Positions 11,785 through 25,100 of a DNA stretch of 64,000 bases are shown here, piece after piece (within the stretch, counting starts at the first letter, position 1; every line of letters begins with the position of its first letter). Location of the stretch: assembly GCF_918797505.1 (NCBI RefSeq), contig NC_092800.1, forward strand, positions 23,265,577-23,329,576. The letters are read 5' to 3'. This DNA is from Bemisia tabaci (Eukaryota > Arthropoda > Insecta > Hemiptera > Aleyrodidae). The notes under the pieces are model-generated. The model worked only from the letters and a program-made list of their open reading frames with translations, did no database searches and had not been told where the DNA came from. The position numbers were made by a program, and so were the translations under genes.

Positions 11785-14127
11785 ATGAAATCTGTACTGA
11801 TCACAGGTTGTAACAGGGGGATTGGACTGGGTCTCGTGAAGCATTTGGTCGCCTTACAATCGCCGCCGAAGAATATTTTCGCTACTTGTCGAAATCCTAA
11901 CCAAGCTCAGGTACGTAACTTTCGCTTTCAAAACACAGTAAATGACTTCTCCTCGTGGATCAGAACTTACCTGCAGTTACTGGTGCCATTTTGAGACTCC
12001 TCGCACACGAAAACACTCTATTTCGATTAAACTTCACGCTGGTGGAAACGCGAAGGAAAACACAATGAAATTTCGACGAAAAGATTTTCTAGCCGTGTCA
12101 CACTCGGTTGCTATCAGCCCGGTCTCCTTCACGATAGTCCCGCTTCGCAGCGCTTTGCTCCGTGATCGCGTTTGTTGCGTTGAAAAACTTGATTGCATCA
12201 AACACTAGTGCTTTTATAATGGAAGAATTAATGACGTCACCGATTAAATTATCCCAGCACCGTGATTCAACACCGCCAAGTTGTGAGAGGAAATCCTTTA
12301 CGCTTTACGTAACATCGGGACGAAAAACGGGTGTTTTTTATACTTAATTCAGGATGCGACGAACAGGAACTTTTAACTTTGCCCCCAAATATTTGCGAAT
12401 GTTGACCACACTGTGATCAAAATTTGCCGCGGGTTTCAAATGTGCGCACTTTTTTCGCTTCGCCCGTAAATTGCAAATTTTCTGATCGCATGATCAATGG
12501 TCGCAAATATGTACGAGACAGACAGAGGACCTTTCAAAGCGGTCTCCTACTCTTATTGTTTTGAAACGTACCAAAACGTCTCCGAATAAGACAGTATATT
12601 TCTTTAAGGATTCTTCGACTACACCCCCCCCCCCCCCTCCAACGGAGTGTGAATCGATGCCAGTGTACTGCATATTGCCTTCCTATCAAATTGAAGGCAA
12701 ATCAAGCCGTTCAAAAGTTCTTGGAGAATCCTCTGAGGAATTTTAGCCAGCACTTCAAGTGCAAGCACAAACCCTGCTGAACTTGTCGAGCAACAGGTGG
12801 TCTTACTGTTGGGATGCGAATTCAGATTACTGACTTGGACGTACTTTTTGAAAGTGTACATTCAATTTACAGCCAAAAAACAAATAGAAGCAATAATTTT
12901 CAAATAGTTAGATTAATATTATGATATTAAGCAATTAACAAGTCGTTGCTTTACCATACATTATTCCTAACTTATGATAATTGTATATGTTTCCTCTAAT
13001 TGGAAGTTACAATAAATAAAACTCTTTAAAAAAAAAAAATAGATAAATAAATAAAAAATAGTAAGATGCTATTTTTTCACATTAACAATTAAATGGCTGA
13101 AAATGTATCAAGAAATTGAATTGAAATGATGAAGACATGGAGAATAGTTCCTTGATTCACAATGTTATAGTTTTTCATTGCTTTATTCTTCCCTCATTCT
13201 TTAGTATTCATATTTTCAAATATTATTACCTATTAGGTATTAATAAGTATTTTAATTATTTATATTTTATAGGAGTTGAAGCAAATTGCTGAGAACAATC
13301 AGAATGTTCACATCATTCAAATTGGTAAGTTTTTTGAGTGCTTTCTTAAAAAGATTATTTTCCAGTCTCTGATACAGCTGCAAAACTCTCATTGAAATGA
13401 AAATGTCTTCAAGAGCAAGGAGTTTTCCTCCATTCCTTGATGGTAAACATGCTCAGCAAACTTCAGCCTGCAGTGGCTTGGCATAAGGTCTTTTTTTCTC
13501 CCACTTCTCTCCTCACATTTTTGTCTCTATAAAGTTTTGTCGTAAAAGTTTTGCCGTAAAAGTTTTGCGAGTAGAAGAAGAATGACTTCACATCACATGT
13601 TTGTCTCTTGAGTTCTCGCCCTTTTAATTTTGACAGTTTTTTATCATCATGAAACTAAGAGTCCGAGGATTTATTTTCAAATTCTTCCAGCTTCCCATTC
13701 ACAATACCTAGATGGTAAATTCAAACACACTACTAAACTAACTACTACCAGCCATTAAAGTGAATTTACTGACAACTAAATCAAGAGTTCTCTGAGAATA
13801 TGTTTAATGGTGATTCTAAAACCGACAGTGTTTCTCTCAATCAGCTGTGGAAAATTAATATTTTGTGCAAAACCCAGGCTGATTGAAAAAAAGAACGATT
13901 CCAAATCAGAGTTAAAAATCTACTTTAGAAGGAAAGACTATTTTGGGAAAGTCAACTTTTCTGAGAAAATTTTGATTTTCTTTACATTTTTTTGAGCTGA
14001 TCGAGGAGGGGGACCAAATCTCTATCAAAGTCAGTAGTAGATTTCTAACCAAACCTAATCAAAATCGAAAGAAAAATCAGAAAATAAACGAAGCCATTAG
14101 ATTTCTAATATTTCTTCTGTGAGTTTA

Positions 14128-14160
<33 letters not shown>

Positions 14161-14567
14161 CCTTCACCTATGTCATATATTGTTCTTTTTACTAATCTTC
14201 ATTTCAGATTTAAGAAACACTGGAGACTATGATGAGATTTTCAATTATGTTAAAGAGAAGGTCTCAGGGGAAGGCTTGAATGTTTTAATAAACAGTGCTG
14301 GTATATCTTCCAAGTTCACAAGGATTGGGATGGTGAAGCAAACTGACTTGGAAGACCATTTCCTTATCAACACAATAGCACCTATTATGTTAACACAAGT
14401 GAGTTTTCTTTCACAGTTAGAAGCCAAGGTAGATTTTGCAAATTATCAATTCTTAAAGGACCCACAAGAATTTTGGTCCCTTTACGCCTGTTCAAAACTG
14501 TTACTTTTGCATTCACCATGTAATGATTAAGATTCCCTTGTATTTTAAAGAACCTTACACGTGAAAG

Positions 14568-14601
<34 letters not shown>

Positions 14602-15736
14602 TTTTACTCTTCATAACCTAATTGATAGTAGAGCATCTGCTATTCGAGTTTATTGAAGCTTTTTGGAGATTTTGCATTACGTTAACGTAGATTTTCCTCT
14701 CCGCCAAGCGAGACTTATATGAAAAAGAAAAAACAAAAACTGTTTAATTGGTAAAGCGCCCCTAATTGATAGAATTCTTGATTTTCAGAAACTTGTTCCA
14801 TTATTAAAAGAAGCCTCAGCGAAGAACAGTGACAAACCAGTGGGGACTAGTCGAGCAGCGATCATCAATATTAGTTCAGTTTTGGGTGGAATGGGAGCGA
14901 ATACTGAGGGAGGTTTCTACCCATATCGTACGAGCAAGGTAAATCAAGATTATTTTTTTCAAGATAAGTATTTGTGAATAACATATTATTGTAGTTTAAT
15001 TTCAGATTTATATCAAGATTTATTAATTATTGATTAATTCATTTGAATTGATTGAATGAGCTTCCTCTAAAACAAAAAAAGTCTTCCTAATGGCAGTGCA
15101 GGTTGTTAGAAAAGATGCATTTCCTAAAAAATTCAATGTGAAAAAAAATTAAGGATTCAGAAGTTTACATTTTAATGATCCTACCTAGAAATAAAATTCC
15201 TAGCTTATCTTTGGTTACTTTAGGCCTATCAAACACTCGAGTCTTACTTAGTTATATTTTATAAATACCTGCTTATTGCAACGGGGCAAAAAAATGCAGG
15301 GGCCTAAAACAATTTGCAACTCAGGCGCTGAACACTATGAATTTATTTTCAAGTTGAAATAATTTTGGTGGATAATTGATATCTGAATGAGATACTGGAT
15401 CTTCAATGAAATTTGTTTGCACTTACAATATTTGGTTTAAAAGGCAAGACAGTATTTTGGACGAATGTATAATTGAATATTTGATCTAATCATATTATCT
15501 TTTCTTTCCAGGCCGCTCTCAACGCAGCAACTAAGTCAATGAGTGTTGACTTGAAGTCTGATAAGATACTTGCATTGGCTCTCCACCCTGGATGGTTGAA
15601 AACTGCAATGGGAGGGCCTAATGCACCTCTTACAGTCGATGCTGCAATGCCAGTTTTAATCAGTTTCCTTCAAAAACTGGATGAGACGCACAATGGGGGA
15701 TTTTATTCTTATGAAGGGAAAAAAATGCTTTGGTAA
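11785..15736 (+). CDS. Short-chain dehydrogenase/reductase, C-factor/sniffer-like, five exons
   Basis: The predicted product is a 247-aa cytosolic NAD(P)-dependent carbonyl reductase of the classical SDR family. I model exons 11785-11910, 13273-13324, 14208-14398, 14789-14938 and 15512-15736; all introns are GT-AG and the joined frame is open. Motifs: nucleotide-binding TGxxRGIG at residues 7-14, NSAG at 88-91, catalytic Ser within NISSV (about 153), catalytic YRTSK at 169-173, and PGWLKT at 199-204 after the active site. The length matches the usual ~250 aa. The closest relatives I recall are insect 'C-factor' proteins and Drosophila sniffer, but the substrate cannot be told from sequence. 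The start ATG is the first codon of the Rossmann strand (MKSVLITG). The gene converges on TRIM37. Exon 3 is preceded by a run of about 31 T. Confidence 0.93.
14129..14160. repeat. Poly-T tract in SDR intron 2
   Basis: An uninterrupted T run of about 31 bases lies ~48 bp before the exon 3 acceptor. A similar T run (about 14,569-14,595) lies in the next intron. Such runs often mark old retroposed tails on the opposite strand, but none is recognisable here. Confidence 0.8.
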
Positions 15737-16005
15737 AGAAATCACTCTCTTAAAAAATCAAAGGCTTTTTATGTTGGCTTTCATGGTGAAATTGAAACAT
15801 CAGAAATTACTCAAGAACCGGCTGCGATCGAAGTTTGAATCACACTAGGTAGTTTATTTTTGAGAATTTATTTATAAGTTATTTTTCCTAAGCAGTTGTC
15901 AGTTGATTTGTGAGTCTCAAAGATACTAATATTCACCGAAGGTTATAGTATTCATTTTACAGAGGTATTGGTCACTTTAAGAAAAATTAGGACATCCATG
16001 ATGGA
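15737..16005. other. Probable SDR 3' UTR
   Basis: AT-rich sequence follows the TAA stop. I do not see a convincing AATAAA in the first 270 bases, so the cleavage site is undetermined. Confidence 0.3.
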
Positions 16006-16262
16006 GAGTGGATGAGCCAGATGCAGCATGTACATAGTTCCTTATTGCAAAATGAGGTATAATTGACCGGAAAACTAATTGCACATGAATTCTTTGCCTC
16101 GATTGAACTTCATTTTGCAACGAGGGACTACAATTTTAGACTCATCCACAAAAGCACCTATCTGCATGGAAAAACACATGAAACATACGTTGTTTCTAAA
16201 ATGAGCCAGAAGTAGCGGTCCCTTGTTGCAAAATGTGGCCCAATTAAATTTCTAACAAAAAT
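16006..16262. repeat. Dispersed 'GGCTCAT' repeat family, longest copy
   Basis: The two halves are arranged head to head. 'gatgagccagatgcag' with 'ccttattgcaaaatg' on the left is mirrored by 'cattttgcaacgaggg' and 'tagactcatcc'. A second 'gtttctaaaatgagccag' with 'cccttgttgcaaaatg' follows. It looks like a nested or partly duplicated MITE. Confidence 0.6.
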
Positions 16263-18188
16263 CGAAGCAAGCTACTTATTATCATAGAAAGCCTCACAAC
16301 TTTGCACGAACAAAACTTAATTGAAAATTCTCACAGTCAAGTATGGCATTAAGGCATGGTCCATACATGTAAACGTGGATATGAAACCATTTAAGAGGTA
16401 TCGCACTGCGTGAAGTAGAGGTCTCTTAAAATCAGACTCAAAATGTCAAGCTTTCTCAATCATTGATTTATTTTAAAATCTTAGTGCTCAGTTGGTCCGC
16501 TTTCACTAGCACAGCTTTGTTAGATTTAATGGATTTTCTTCCTTACTGTACTGTTTATCAGGAATTGTGAAAATTTCTTGGATCCATCACAGGCTTTTTT
16601 TTGTTTTTTAGACTTTTTTAAAAATAAATTTGGAGTCATTGCCACTTTATTAACGTTTTTTTCTCTTTCTTTAAAAAACATGTACCACTCTGTAGCATGG
16701 ACACTTCCACCCAACAATGGTTGCTGAAAGGGTTGCAGGAACGTTGTTGACCAATTGATTTTGCAGTATTGACTTGAAGAATCCACCACCTGTATTTAGT
16801 TAAAATTATTGAGAATTCTCGACCAGTTTAATTCGGGATGACTATATCTTAAATTCACTGAATCTATGGGAGTTTTGCATCAGTTGCTCTACATTAAGTG
16901 CTACTTACAGACTTTTTTGAGAGGTTGAGTCAGTCACCAATAAATGAACATGAGATCGACAAAACTTGAAAACCAGTATAATGTATCTTAAGATAGTTCC
17001 AGTGAATTATCGGCTACACAATACTTTACTTAATGATTCAAATGGAATCCATCGGAGATATGTATCATAGTTTTGAAACAAAAATCATTACAAATGAGAT
17101 CAAGCTTCAACTAAACAATAGATATATATTAATATTAATAACAATAGACACATTGTGGAAATCAACTTTTAGGTCATTGTGTGATGCGGCCTAATGAGGT
17201 CAGTTATTGAGGCGAAGAGGCAGATAAATTTCAAATTTCCAAGACGCCAAATGTTTCTGACGATTTTGGCGCTTCCTTCATGGCAAAATTTCTGAATTGC
17301 TTCAGTGTCTCGAAGTTATGAATAAAATAAAAAAAAAGAAAAAGAAATTGATGCCATTTGAAAAGAAAGAGTCTTTAATTTTAAAATTTCCTCCACCAGT
17401 TAAACTGAATAAAATTGAATAAACGCGAATATCGAGATCTAGCATTCCATGCATTTCTGTTGAAGCGCCATAAACATTTCTACGACTTAAAAGATTTCAT
17501 TTTGTTTTTACTCTTTCGATATCAGATGTTTCTTTAGCTATAAAATTCAAATAAATATTGAGAACACTGTGTGTATTTGCCATTTTAGGGCTCAGTTGAG
17601 TTCCTCAACGCATCTATTAAAACAGAAGTGAAGATAATTTTACAGATATTGTGAATTTAAGAGAGCAGAAGTTAACAATCTCATCCGGGATCTGGGTAAA
17701 TATGCGAGTTATAATATATGCGATAATCTATTGGAAAAGACTAAAATTCCCTGACTTTTCTCACAAATTCCTTAACTTTCCCAGTTTTCCACACTGCCGG
17801 CAACCCTGCATTGATACATGATGTAAGCATGCATTCACAGATAGAGCAATCACAGAAAAAACTGGAAAAGATACTAATGCAGGGAATGACATCATCTTTG
17901 GCATTCTTAAAAGGGCAGTGTGTCAATACATATTTGGCCCAAGAGCTTGAACATCTTAACCATTCTCATTACTTTTTGCTAACCTCTAGGGTCATCAGCT
18001 AAAGTACGATTCAGTAAGAAGAGCAACCAACCCACACTTTTCCGCAAAATACTAAACCCAGTTACATATGACTATACTTAATATGTTGGTGAGATCGTTT
18101 CGTCAAATTGAGGAGAACAATATCAAATCTTAGAATGTACACGACAATACAAAAGGTAATGAGAGTTGAACCTATTCTACATGGAATA
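16263..18188. other. Region between SDR and TRIM37
   Basis: No identified gene. On the minus strand a plausible acceptor at about 16,790-16,800 (CTAAATACAG) opens a frame of ~50 codons down to about 16,640. It could be an alternative last exon or 3' UTR of TRIM37, but the encoded sequence matches nothing I know. The rest is featureless AT-rich DNA. Confidence 0.3.
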
Positions 18189-18443
18189 TCGACGGTGAAA
18201 CTACCAAACCACGTATCTCGGTTTGCGGCGTCGCAGACTTCCTGTCATACTTTATTTTTTAAATGAAAAACTACTTAACATCCAGTCTTGAAAATTTCTG
18301 TGATTTTTCCTCTTTGTGCGGAGAAAATTCCGTGAAAATTTCAAGGAATGATATGGATTTGGTCTACTTCAAAAAAATAAAATGTGAGCGTAGATTTTTA
18401 AACACCGCAAACGAGATACGTGGTTTGGTAGTTTCACCGTCGA
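18189..18443. mobile_element. CACGTATCTC-family MITE, copy 1 (TA-flanked)
   Basis: Inverted ends of ~38 bp begin 'tcgacggtgaaactacc', followed by 'aaaccacgtatctcg' and 'tttgcgg'. Both ends are flanked by TA (18,187-18,188 and 18,444-18,445). An internal 'gacttcctgtcat' is shared with copies at 37,933 and 54,003. Confidence 0.8.
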
Positions 18444-19149
18444 TATGTACTAAGCTTTTGATATGGTGGGTGATAAAGTGTGCTACCTTTGTGTGTTCAT
18501 CTGTAAGTCAGACTTTGAGGCCGAATGATGCTTTAGTGCATTCAAGGCGAGCTCAAGCAAAGTAAAAAAAAAAAAAATCTTTACTTTTTTATATATTAAA
18601 ACATTCTAAACTAACTTGAAAATAGTATGTCAAACTGACTTGGTTAGATTGGTACGTTATTTCAATCGAAGTTCAAAATTAGTTCCATCAAAGCAAGTTC
18701 ACTAGAGAAGATGAAACGTTACATCAAATACAGTTCAACAGATTTGCTGATTTTCTTTTGGAGCTCAACAGATATTTTTGCTATCTAAATCCATGGACTC
18801 ATGCTTCAAATTTTTTAAACGGCTAACGTATTGCACTTGGACTCGACTCCTAGAAATGTTGACTAAAGGAGTCTCCTATAAAACTAAAAATACCCTGTAG
18901 CAGGATAAACATGAACAACAAAAAACAGTCTTGGAGGGTGAAAATTCTAACATATACCTATTTGAAAAAGATCAAATATGATTATCAGGACCAAAAATTA
19001 TTCCGCAAGGATGAACTTGTTGAGAAAGAAAACTCCATATGTTACAATCTCTTTTACCAACTCAGTGCTGCGTCATTGAAGAGGAAGAATACAAATTCAG
19101 GAAATACATGGTGCAGACCTTTTAAATATTAATACTTTGTGGTAGTCCT

Positions 19150-22100
19150 TCAATTTCCAGAGGAACTGAAAAAGAAAAAAAAAATTAAAGGTCTATTGAC
19201 TGCTTATCAATTTAAAAAAGAACAAAACACAAAAAAACAGTCTTCTGTAAAAAAAAATATAAAGCAAAAAAGTTGCTGAAAAATAGGAAAATCTGGTACT
19301 TTATCATATGCCTAATTTTACTGCCTTACTAAGATTTTATCAATCATGATAGCTTACAAAGTTTTGTACGCTTTTGGACGAAGACGCTTTAAGAGCATTT
19401 GAGTCTTGAATGTTTTGGAAGTAAAAATGCATTCAATGTACGGGAATTTAATGTATTTTTCTCTCCAAATGATCCTCACACATTTTAGCTGTCAGAATTT
19501 CAAAAACTCCGCATTTTACAATTTGCTGCCAATCTCAAGATGAATGTTCCTTCATGTATTTCTTCCCCTTGGTATTGGGTATAAAATCTAATATTTTTTT
19601 TCCTTTTAAATTTCAAGTGTTTCAAGACTTAATGGGAGTCAGAAATTTAAAAATTTAAGAAACATAAATTGGATTCTGTAAAATTTTTCTGTTTCAAAAC
19701 TTTTTTCGGAAAGATAACAAGCAATTTACACTTGTTGTCTCCCATTTGTTAAGCTTCAAAATAAAAGCCTCTACCAGTTGCTAAGTTGCTTAAACAAGGA
19801 CTAAAATCCTAGGGCTATTCAGTAAGTTCTGTATCCATTTCTATCATTCCACAAAAATCCTCTGGTGTACTACTGCTACAGCTCTACTGCATTTGTGCCT
19901 GAATGCGGCTAGTCAGACATGTACTCAGCTTTTAAAATATTTTTATTTTTTTTACATCAATTGATTTTTTTTTAAATAGCATGGAAATTGCAATAGATTA
20001 CTGAACGCCTCTCATACACGGACTGAACTCATATTATTTCATGTTTGCTAAAATATATCAGAAGAAACATACCTGCAACCACGACTGGCTGAGTTGTCCT
20101 TTTCAGGAGTATCTAGGTCCTGATCACTCCTCATTCGTAGCTTATTTTTTTTCTTATCTGCAGGAAGAAAAAGGTAAAAACGGCTGTAAATTTTGACATT
20201 AAAAATGAAATAAAATTCAATTCAAGTAAATGATCTCAAAAACAATCCTGTTGATGTTCCCTCCTTCAACTCAGATTCACCGGCCAATTTGATCAATGGT
20301 ACAATTCAAAACAAAAAATAAAACCCCCTTTTAAGGAACTTTTGCAGCAACATATTATGAACTGTCTCCAAGGTGATGGGCAATTGTTAAGCCTCTCTCC
20401 ATCACTCTGGCCCACCTCTTCCTCTGCACCAAAAGAAGTCATCGCCTCTTTCCTTTAATTTTCCTTTGCCTTTCTGGCTTTATCAGCGGAATGAGGCTCT
20501 GTTATCATCTATAAATGCAGACTGTTTCATGGTATGCTAGCAATTAAGCTACAGTTTGCATAATTATTTGTCTTCTAAGACTTTAATGCTTTACTGTTCA
20601 CTTAATTCAGTTTTCCTGTAGGCAAACTTATTGAGTGATAAGATTCCTTTAAATTCTTACCAACAGCTTGAGAGCTGATTCCACTTGCGTCAACCTCCTT
20701 GTTTTTGGACAGATATTCAAGGAGTTTACTTTGTGGTACTCTTGACTCCCCAGAATCTCGTAAGAGTAACAGACTTCGCCAAGTTTCGCTATTGAATACC
20801 TGAAGACAGATAATAAGAAAACTTAAAAGGACGGTGACAAAATATGATTTTGCGTCCTTAGAAAGTAAACCGATCCCATTACTCCTGTTTGAATGAATAA
20901 TGGGCGAGTGATAAGAGTCAGGATGTTGACATCTTTTGCTTAAATATTAAACCACCCTGTGAGCTAAGAATGAAGATATCATTGGTAAATCAGACGAGGA
21001 TTAGGAGAGTTATAACGACGTACATGGATGTGTTGAAATACACAGGTTTAGTGGGAAATGCTGCCAAGTGACGTTATAGGGCAGTCTATTTTCTCAACTT
21101 CAAAGTAACTTCCCGCGGTGATCCTATAGTAGAAAAAAAATTGTGGTTAAGTCAGCTCATTTAATACTTTTGCATGAAGCAATACAATTGTATCGTGCTA
21201 CTGACTCATCAACATTGGTTTTAGATTAGACTTGACAAAATCTCCATGATTTTGGAAAAAACTCTGCGAAGAATTATCCTACTTTGAGAACCAATGATAG
21301 AGATATGAAAACTGTGTTGTGACAATGTGTGTTGATATCGCATGCCACATCTCGCTTGGAATCACTGATCACAACTCGCCGTTTTCAGGCCAAGAGAAAC
21401 AATCACTAAACTAAACTCTCATAAACTAAGTTCACGTGACTATTTCATCTGCAAAAATAAAAACTTACAACGTTATTTTTTTAAATTTTGAGGGAATGTA
21501 TGTCGCATTATAAGAAAAATTCGAAGACAATTTTAAACAATAATTTTGATCAGCTATTTTACAATAAATGAAACAAACTGCATTGCGCAATAAGGAGCTA
21601 CTATTTCAGGCTCATTCATGGAAACGCCAATCTATAAGGACACATATATGGCACATACATTGTTTCTAAAATGAATTCAAATTTGATTAAAATTTCTTGA
21701 AGATGTACAGCTCTTGCTTGAAGAAAAAATTGCAACATCTGGATGTTAATGGAGAACTGAAGTAACATATACATATCTGGGTTTGTTAGATTTTAGATCA
21801 ACTTACTAAGACTGGCAGTAGACTAATTATAAAAGCTGAATGAAAAAAAAAAAATCACATTCTAAAGCAAGAATAAGTTCAATAAAACAAACATAACACA
21901 GAGAAGAGAATTTTAGAAACTCACTCTGTTCGGCGATAAAGAGGGAGATCGGGATTTCGAATGATACCTCCTTCTCGGTCGAGGCAAGGGCTTAGCCTGG
22001 GGTTGCACCTTAGAATGAGATTGTGACTGAGGTATGCCTTCATCATCTGAGTAACCTTTGGATTACAGGAAGCAAAAATTATTCACAAATAAAATATTAA

Positions 22101-25100
22101 ATATTTGTAATTTAAAACCAAAAATTACAGCATTGGTTACCCGAAGTTTTCTAAAATCCTTTTGATTTTTTAAGAGGTTTAGAGGATTCATTTACTGGAA
22201 AAAAATACTGGTGGTGATAGATTTTCATACATTACTGGCTGGTATCAAAATCATCTTATTTGGAGAGCGATTGGACTCTAAGCTCGTTTGAGCTTAAAAT
22301 TGATTTAACTAAAAGTTATCTTGTTGTTAGTAAGGAAAAAGACAAAAAAACAAAATAAATACGGAATTTGACTCTAAAAGCAAAGAGGACTCACTTGTTT
22401 TACGGTTTTTCAAGGAATTGATTAGAGCTGTTGAATAATAAAGTACGGATTGGTCCGTCTCTTTCTTGATGCCAGAGGGTGACACGGAAGGACTTTCCAA
22501 ATCTCTGAAAAAAAAAGAAAAAAACAGAACTGGGTGAATTCAGATGATTTATGAAGTTATGACATTTTTAAAATTCAAAAGAAAGCAAGACACCAAAAAG
22601 CACTAGAAAAAATGAAATTTGTTTCCAAAACAAAAAGTTTTTAAAAATAAAATCATCGCTTGCCAGGGACTAATGGGACTGTGAAATAATTAGTCTTTTA
22701 CATACTTGAAATCTGCGTGCAAGAATTAATTGTATGAAGATAAATAAGGATCCTGCCGAAGAGAAAGCACGAGATTCACCAAAAAAAATATCATAAAGGA
22801 CATCAATTAAGGAGAGCAAAGAGAGTAGATTTCCCACTTCCCCTCTTCAGAGATTTGGAATTTGACCATTTATGAGAGGTTCTTGTCAATTTCAGCATAT
22901 TTTTCAAGATTTTGGGAAATTTTGCCCCCATCTGTTACACATTAGAAGGCTACAGGACAGTATAGTAAGCTTAAATGCACGCATAACCAAAAATCAATTG
23001 TTGATGAGAAATCTTTAAAATTTTTCAAATTTTCTGAGAAAGGCATTACATACTTGGTCTAGGTTATCATGTACTTGGGCGTGAGGAACTAAAGTAGAAA
23101 CAGTAAAGGTATAACAGTTGAATGCAAAGAGGAAACATCAAACACTTACGAAAAGTCATCAGGCACTGGTACAAGCCGTCTGCCTTTGGTTCGCCCAGGC
23201 TCAGAACCTTAAAAAAGAATTCTCGTCATTAATAATCCTCATAATTTTAATATCCTTAGCATAATGATACAAGTAAAATGCACTTCATTAGGAAGTCTCC
23301 TGTGAGGAAAAAGTACGGATACACTGAGAAAGCATCAATTTTGAAAGGTTGGTACAGAAGTACAGAAAATGAGCAAATTTTTCATGAAAAGGTACAGATG
23401 TAAGGCATTTTTGTGATGAACTTCTATCAGCGTAAAATCTTTACATAAGTACGTAAAAAGATAATGAATAAAAAATCTATTAAGTATTTTAAATTGAGTG
23501 CCAAAACGGTACCGGACTGTAATGACACGCAATAATTTTAAATGACACATTGATTTGGAATGAGATTAGCAGAAATGTACCAAGTCACATTTGGGAATTA
23601 ATGATTTGGAAGGAGTTTTGAATTTAACGAGTCGTAAATCTCCTGCCAAATTTTGAAGTTGAGAGAAAATATTTTGAACAGGAAATCAGTCGTTAACTTT
23701 ATCCTTAATATGGAGTCATACGAAGGAATACATCTTCCAACCTTCTTTTCTCCATTCAAACTTGATGCGACTTGCTGTGTTTCTTTTCAACTTAATTCAT
23801 CTGTTGCACGAAATAAAATTTATACTTACTCTGCATAAGCTGTGAAAAAAGTAGGTTATCATAAGGACCTCTTTTTGAGGCTTGATCTGACAAAAACTTC
23901 GAAGCATCATCTTGGAAACCATCATCACTTCTTTCTTGAATCTCATACAACAACTGCATTAACATCAACTCATCTCTGTAAATATATAAAGGGAAAATAA
24001 AATAAATTTCCAATTCCGGAAATATCCAACTTGATCTAAAAAAGCGGCCAAGCACTAAAGTTTGTGCAGTTTTGGGATACTACATGTTCAACTATCTACA
24101 TGTAAAAAATATATGAAAGTTTCAGAGGATAGAGACAATATTAGAAGCTCTAAACCAACAAGGAGAGAGAAAACTGAAGGGTACTAAAAAAGACTTTAAG
24201 ATCACATAGAAAAAGTTATGAGAAAACTAAATGACTGGAGTTAGACACAATCTAATCTGAACATTTTGTCTAGACTATGAATGAAGAAATAAGCATGAAG
24301 AGCTCTGTCGTGCTACGCAAAAACGCCGTAAATCCATCAAGATTTTCCCTCGTTTTTTAGAAATTAACACTTTCTAAAATAAAAACTGTTTTACCCATGC
24401 ACCTCAAATTTTCAGGTCAAGTTCTTGATAGTATTAGCGAAAGAATCCTGTGAAAACATTGTCCCAAGGTACACAAGTTTTTCTGCGATGATACATTGTT
24501 TCCAAAAAATGTAAAATGGCGTTCACGGCGTTTTTGCGTTGCACGGCAGAGCTATTGTTGAAGATCAGTTCTTACTTGCTGATTAGTTGACAAAATTTTT
24601 TAAATGATGCTGAATCCTTGTGAAAATTCAAGTAAAGGCAAGTTGTTTGAAGATAAAAATATTTCAAAGGACAAAAATTTTAAGGGAAAAAAGGTTAGAG
24701 TCTGCACGAAGTAAATCCTTGACTAAATTTGACAAATGCGTTTCTCAGATTGCAACGTATCAGATCTGTACTCATGTTTTATTCTTTAAAGGAAAACAAT
24801 CCAATGGTTCCTATTGAAATCTTTTGTGAATTGTTTTCATGCATTCTAAAATGATTACGTAAGGAAATAATTAATTATTTTTTTCTGCAGAAAATAAGAC
24901 ATGACTAACAACTGACAAGAAAGGTAGCAAAATTCATCACAGAGTGTGTGTGTGCGTGCTTAATATTTTGAAAATACAATCAAATTCTACTAACGCTAAT
25001 TTAGTGGCGCACTCTTCACTTCCACTTTTGTCCGGATTCCTTTTTGGAGGAGGACACTCAACATCATTATCGCCTGAAACAAAATTTAGATAACCAAAAA

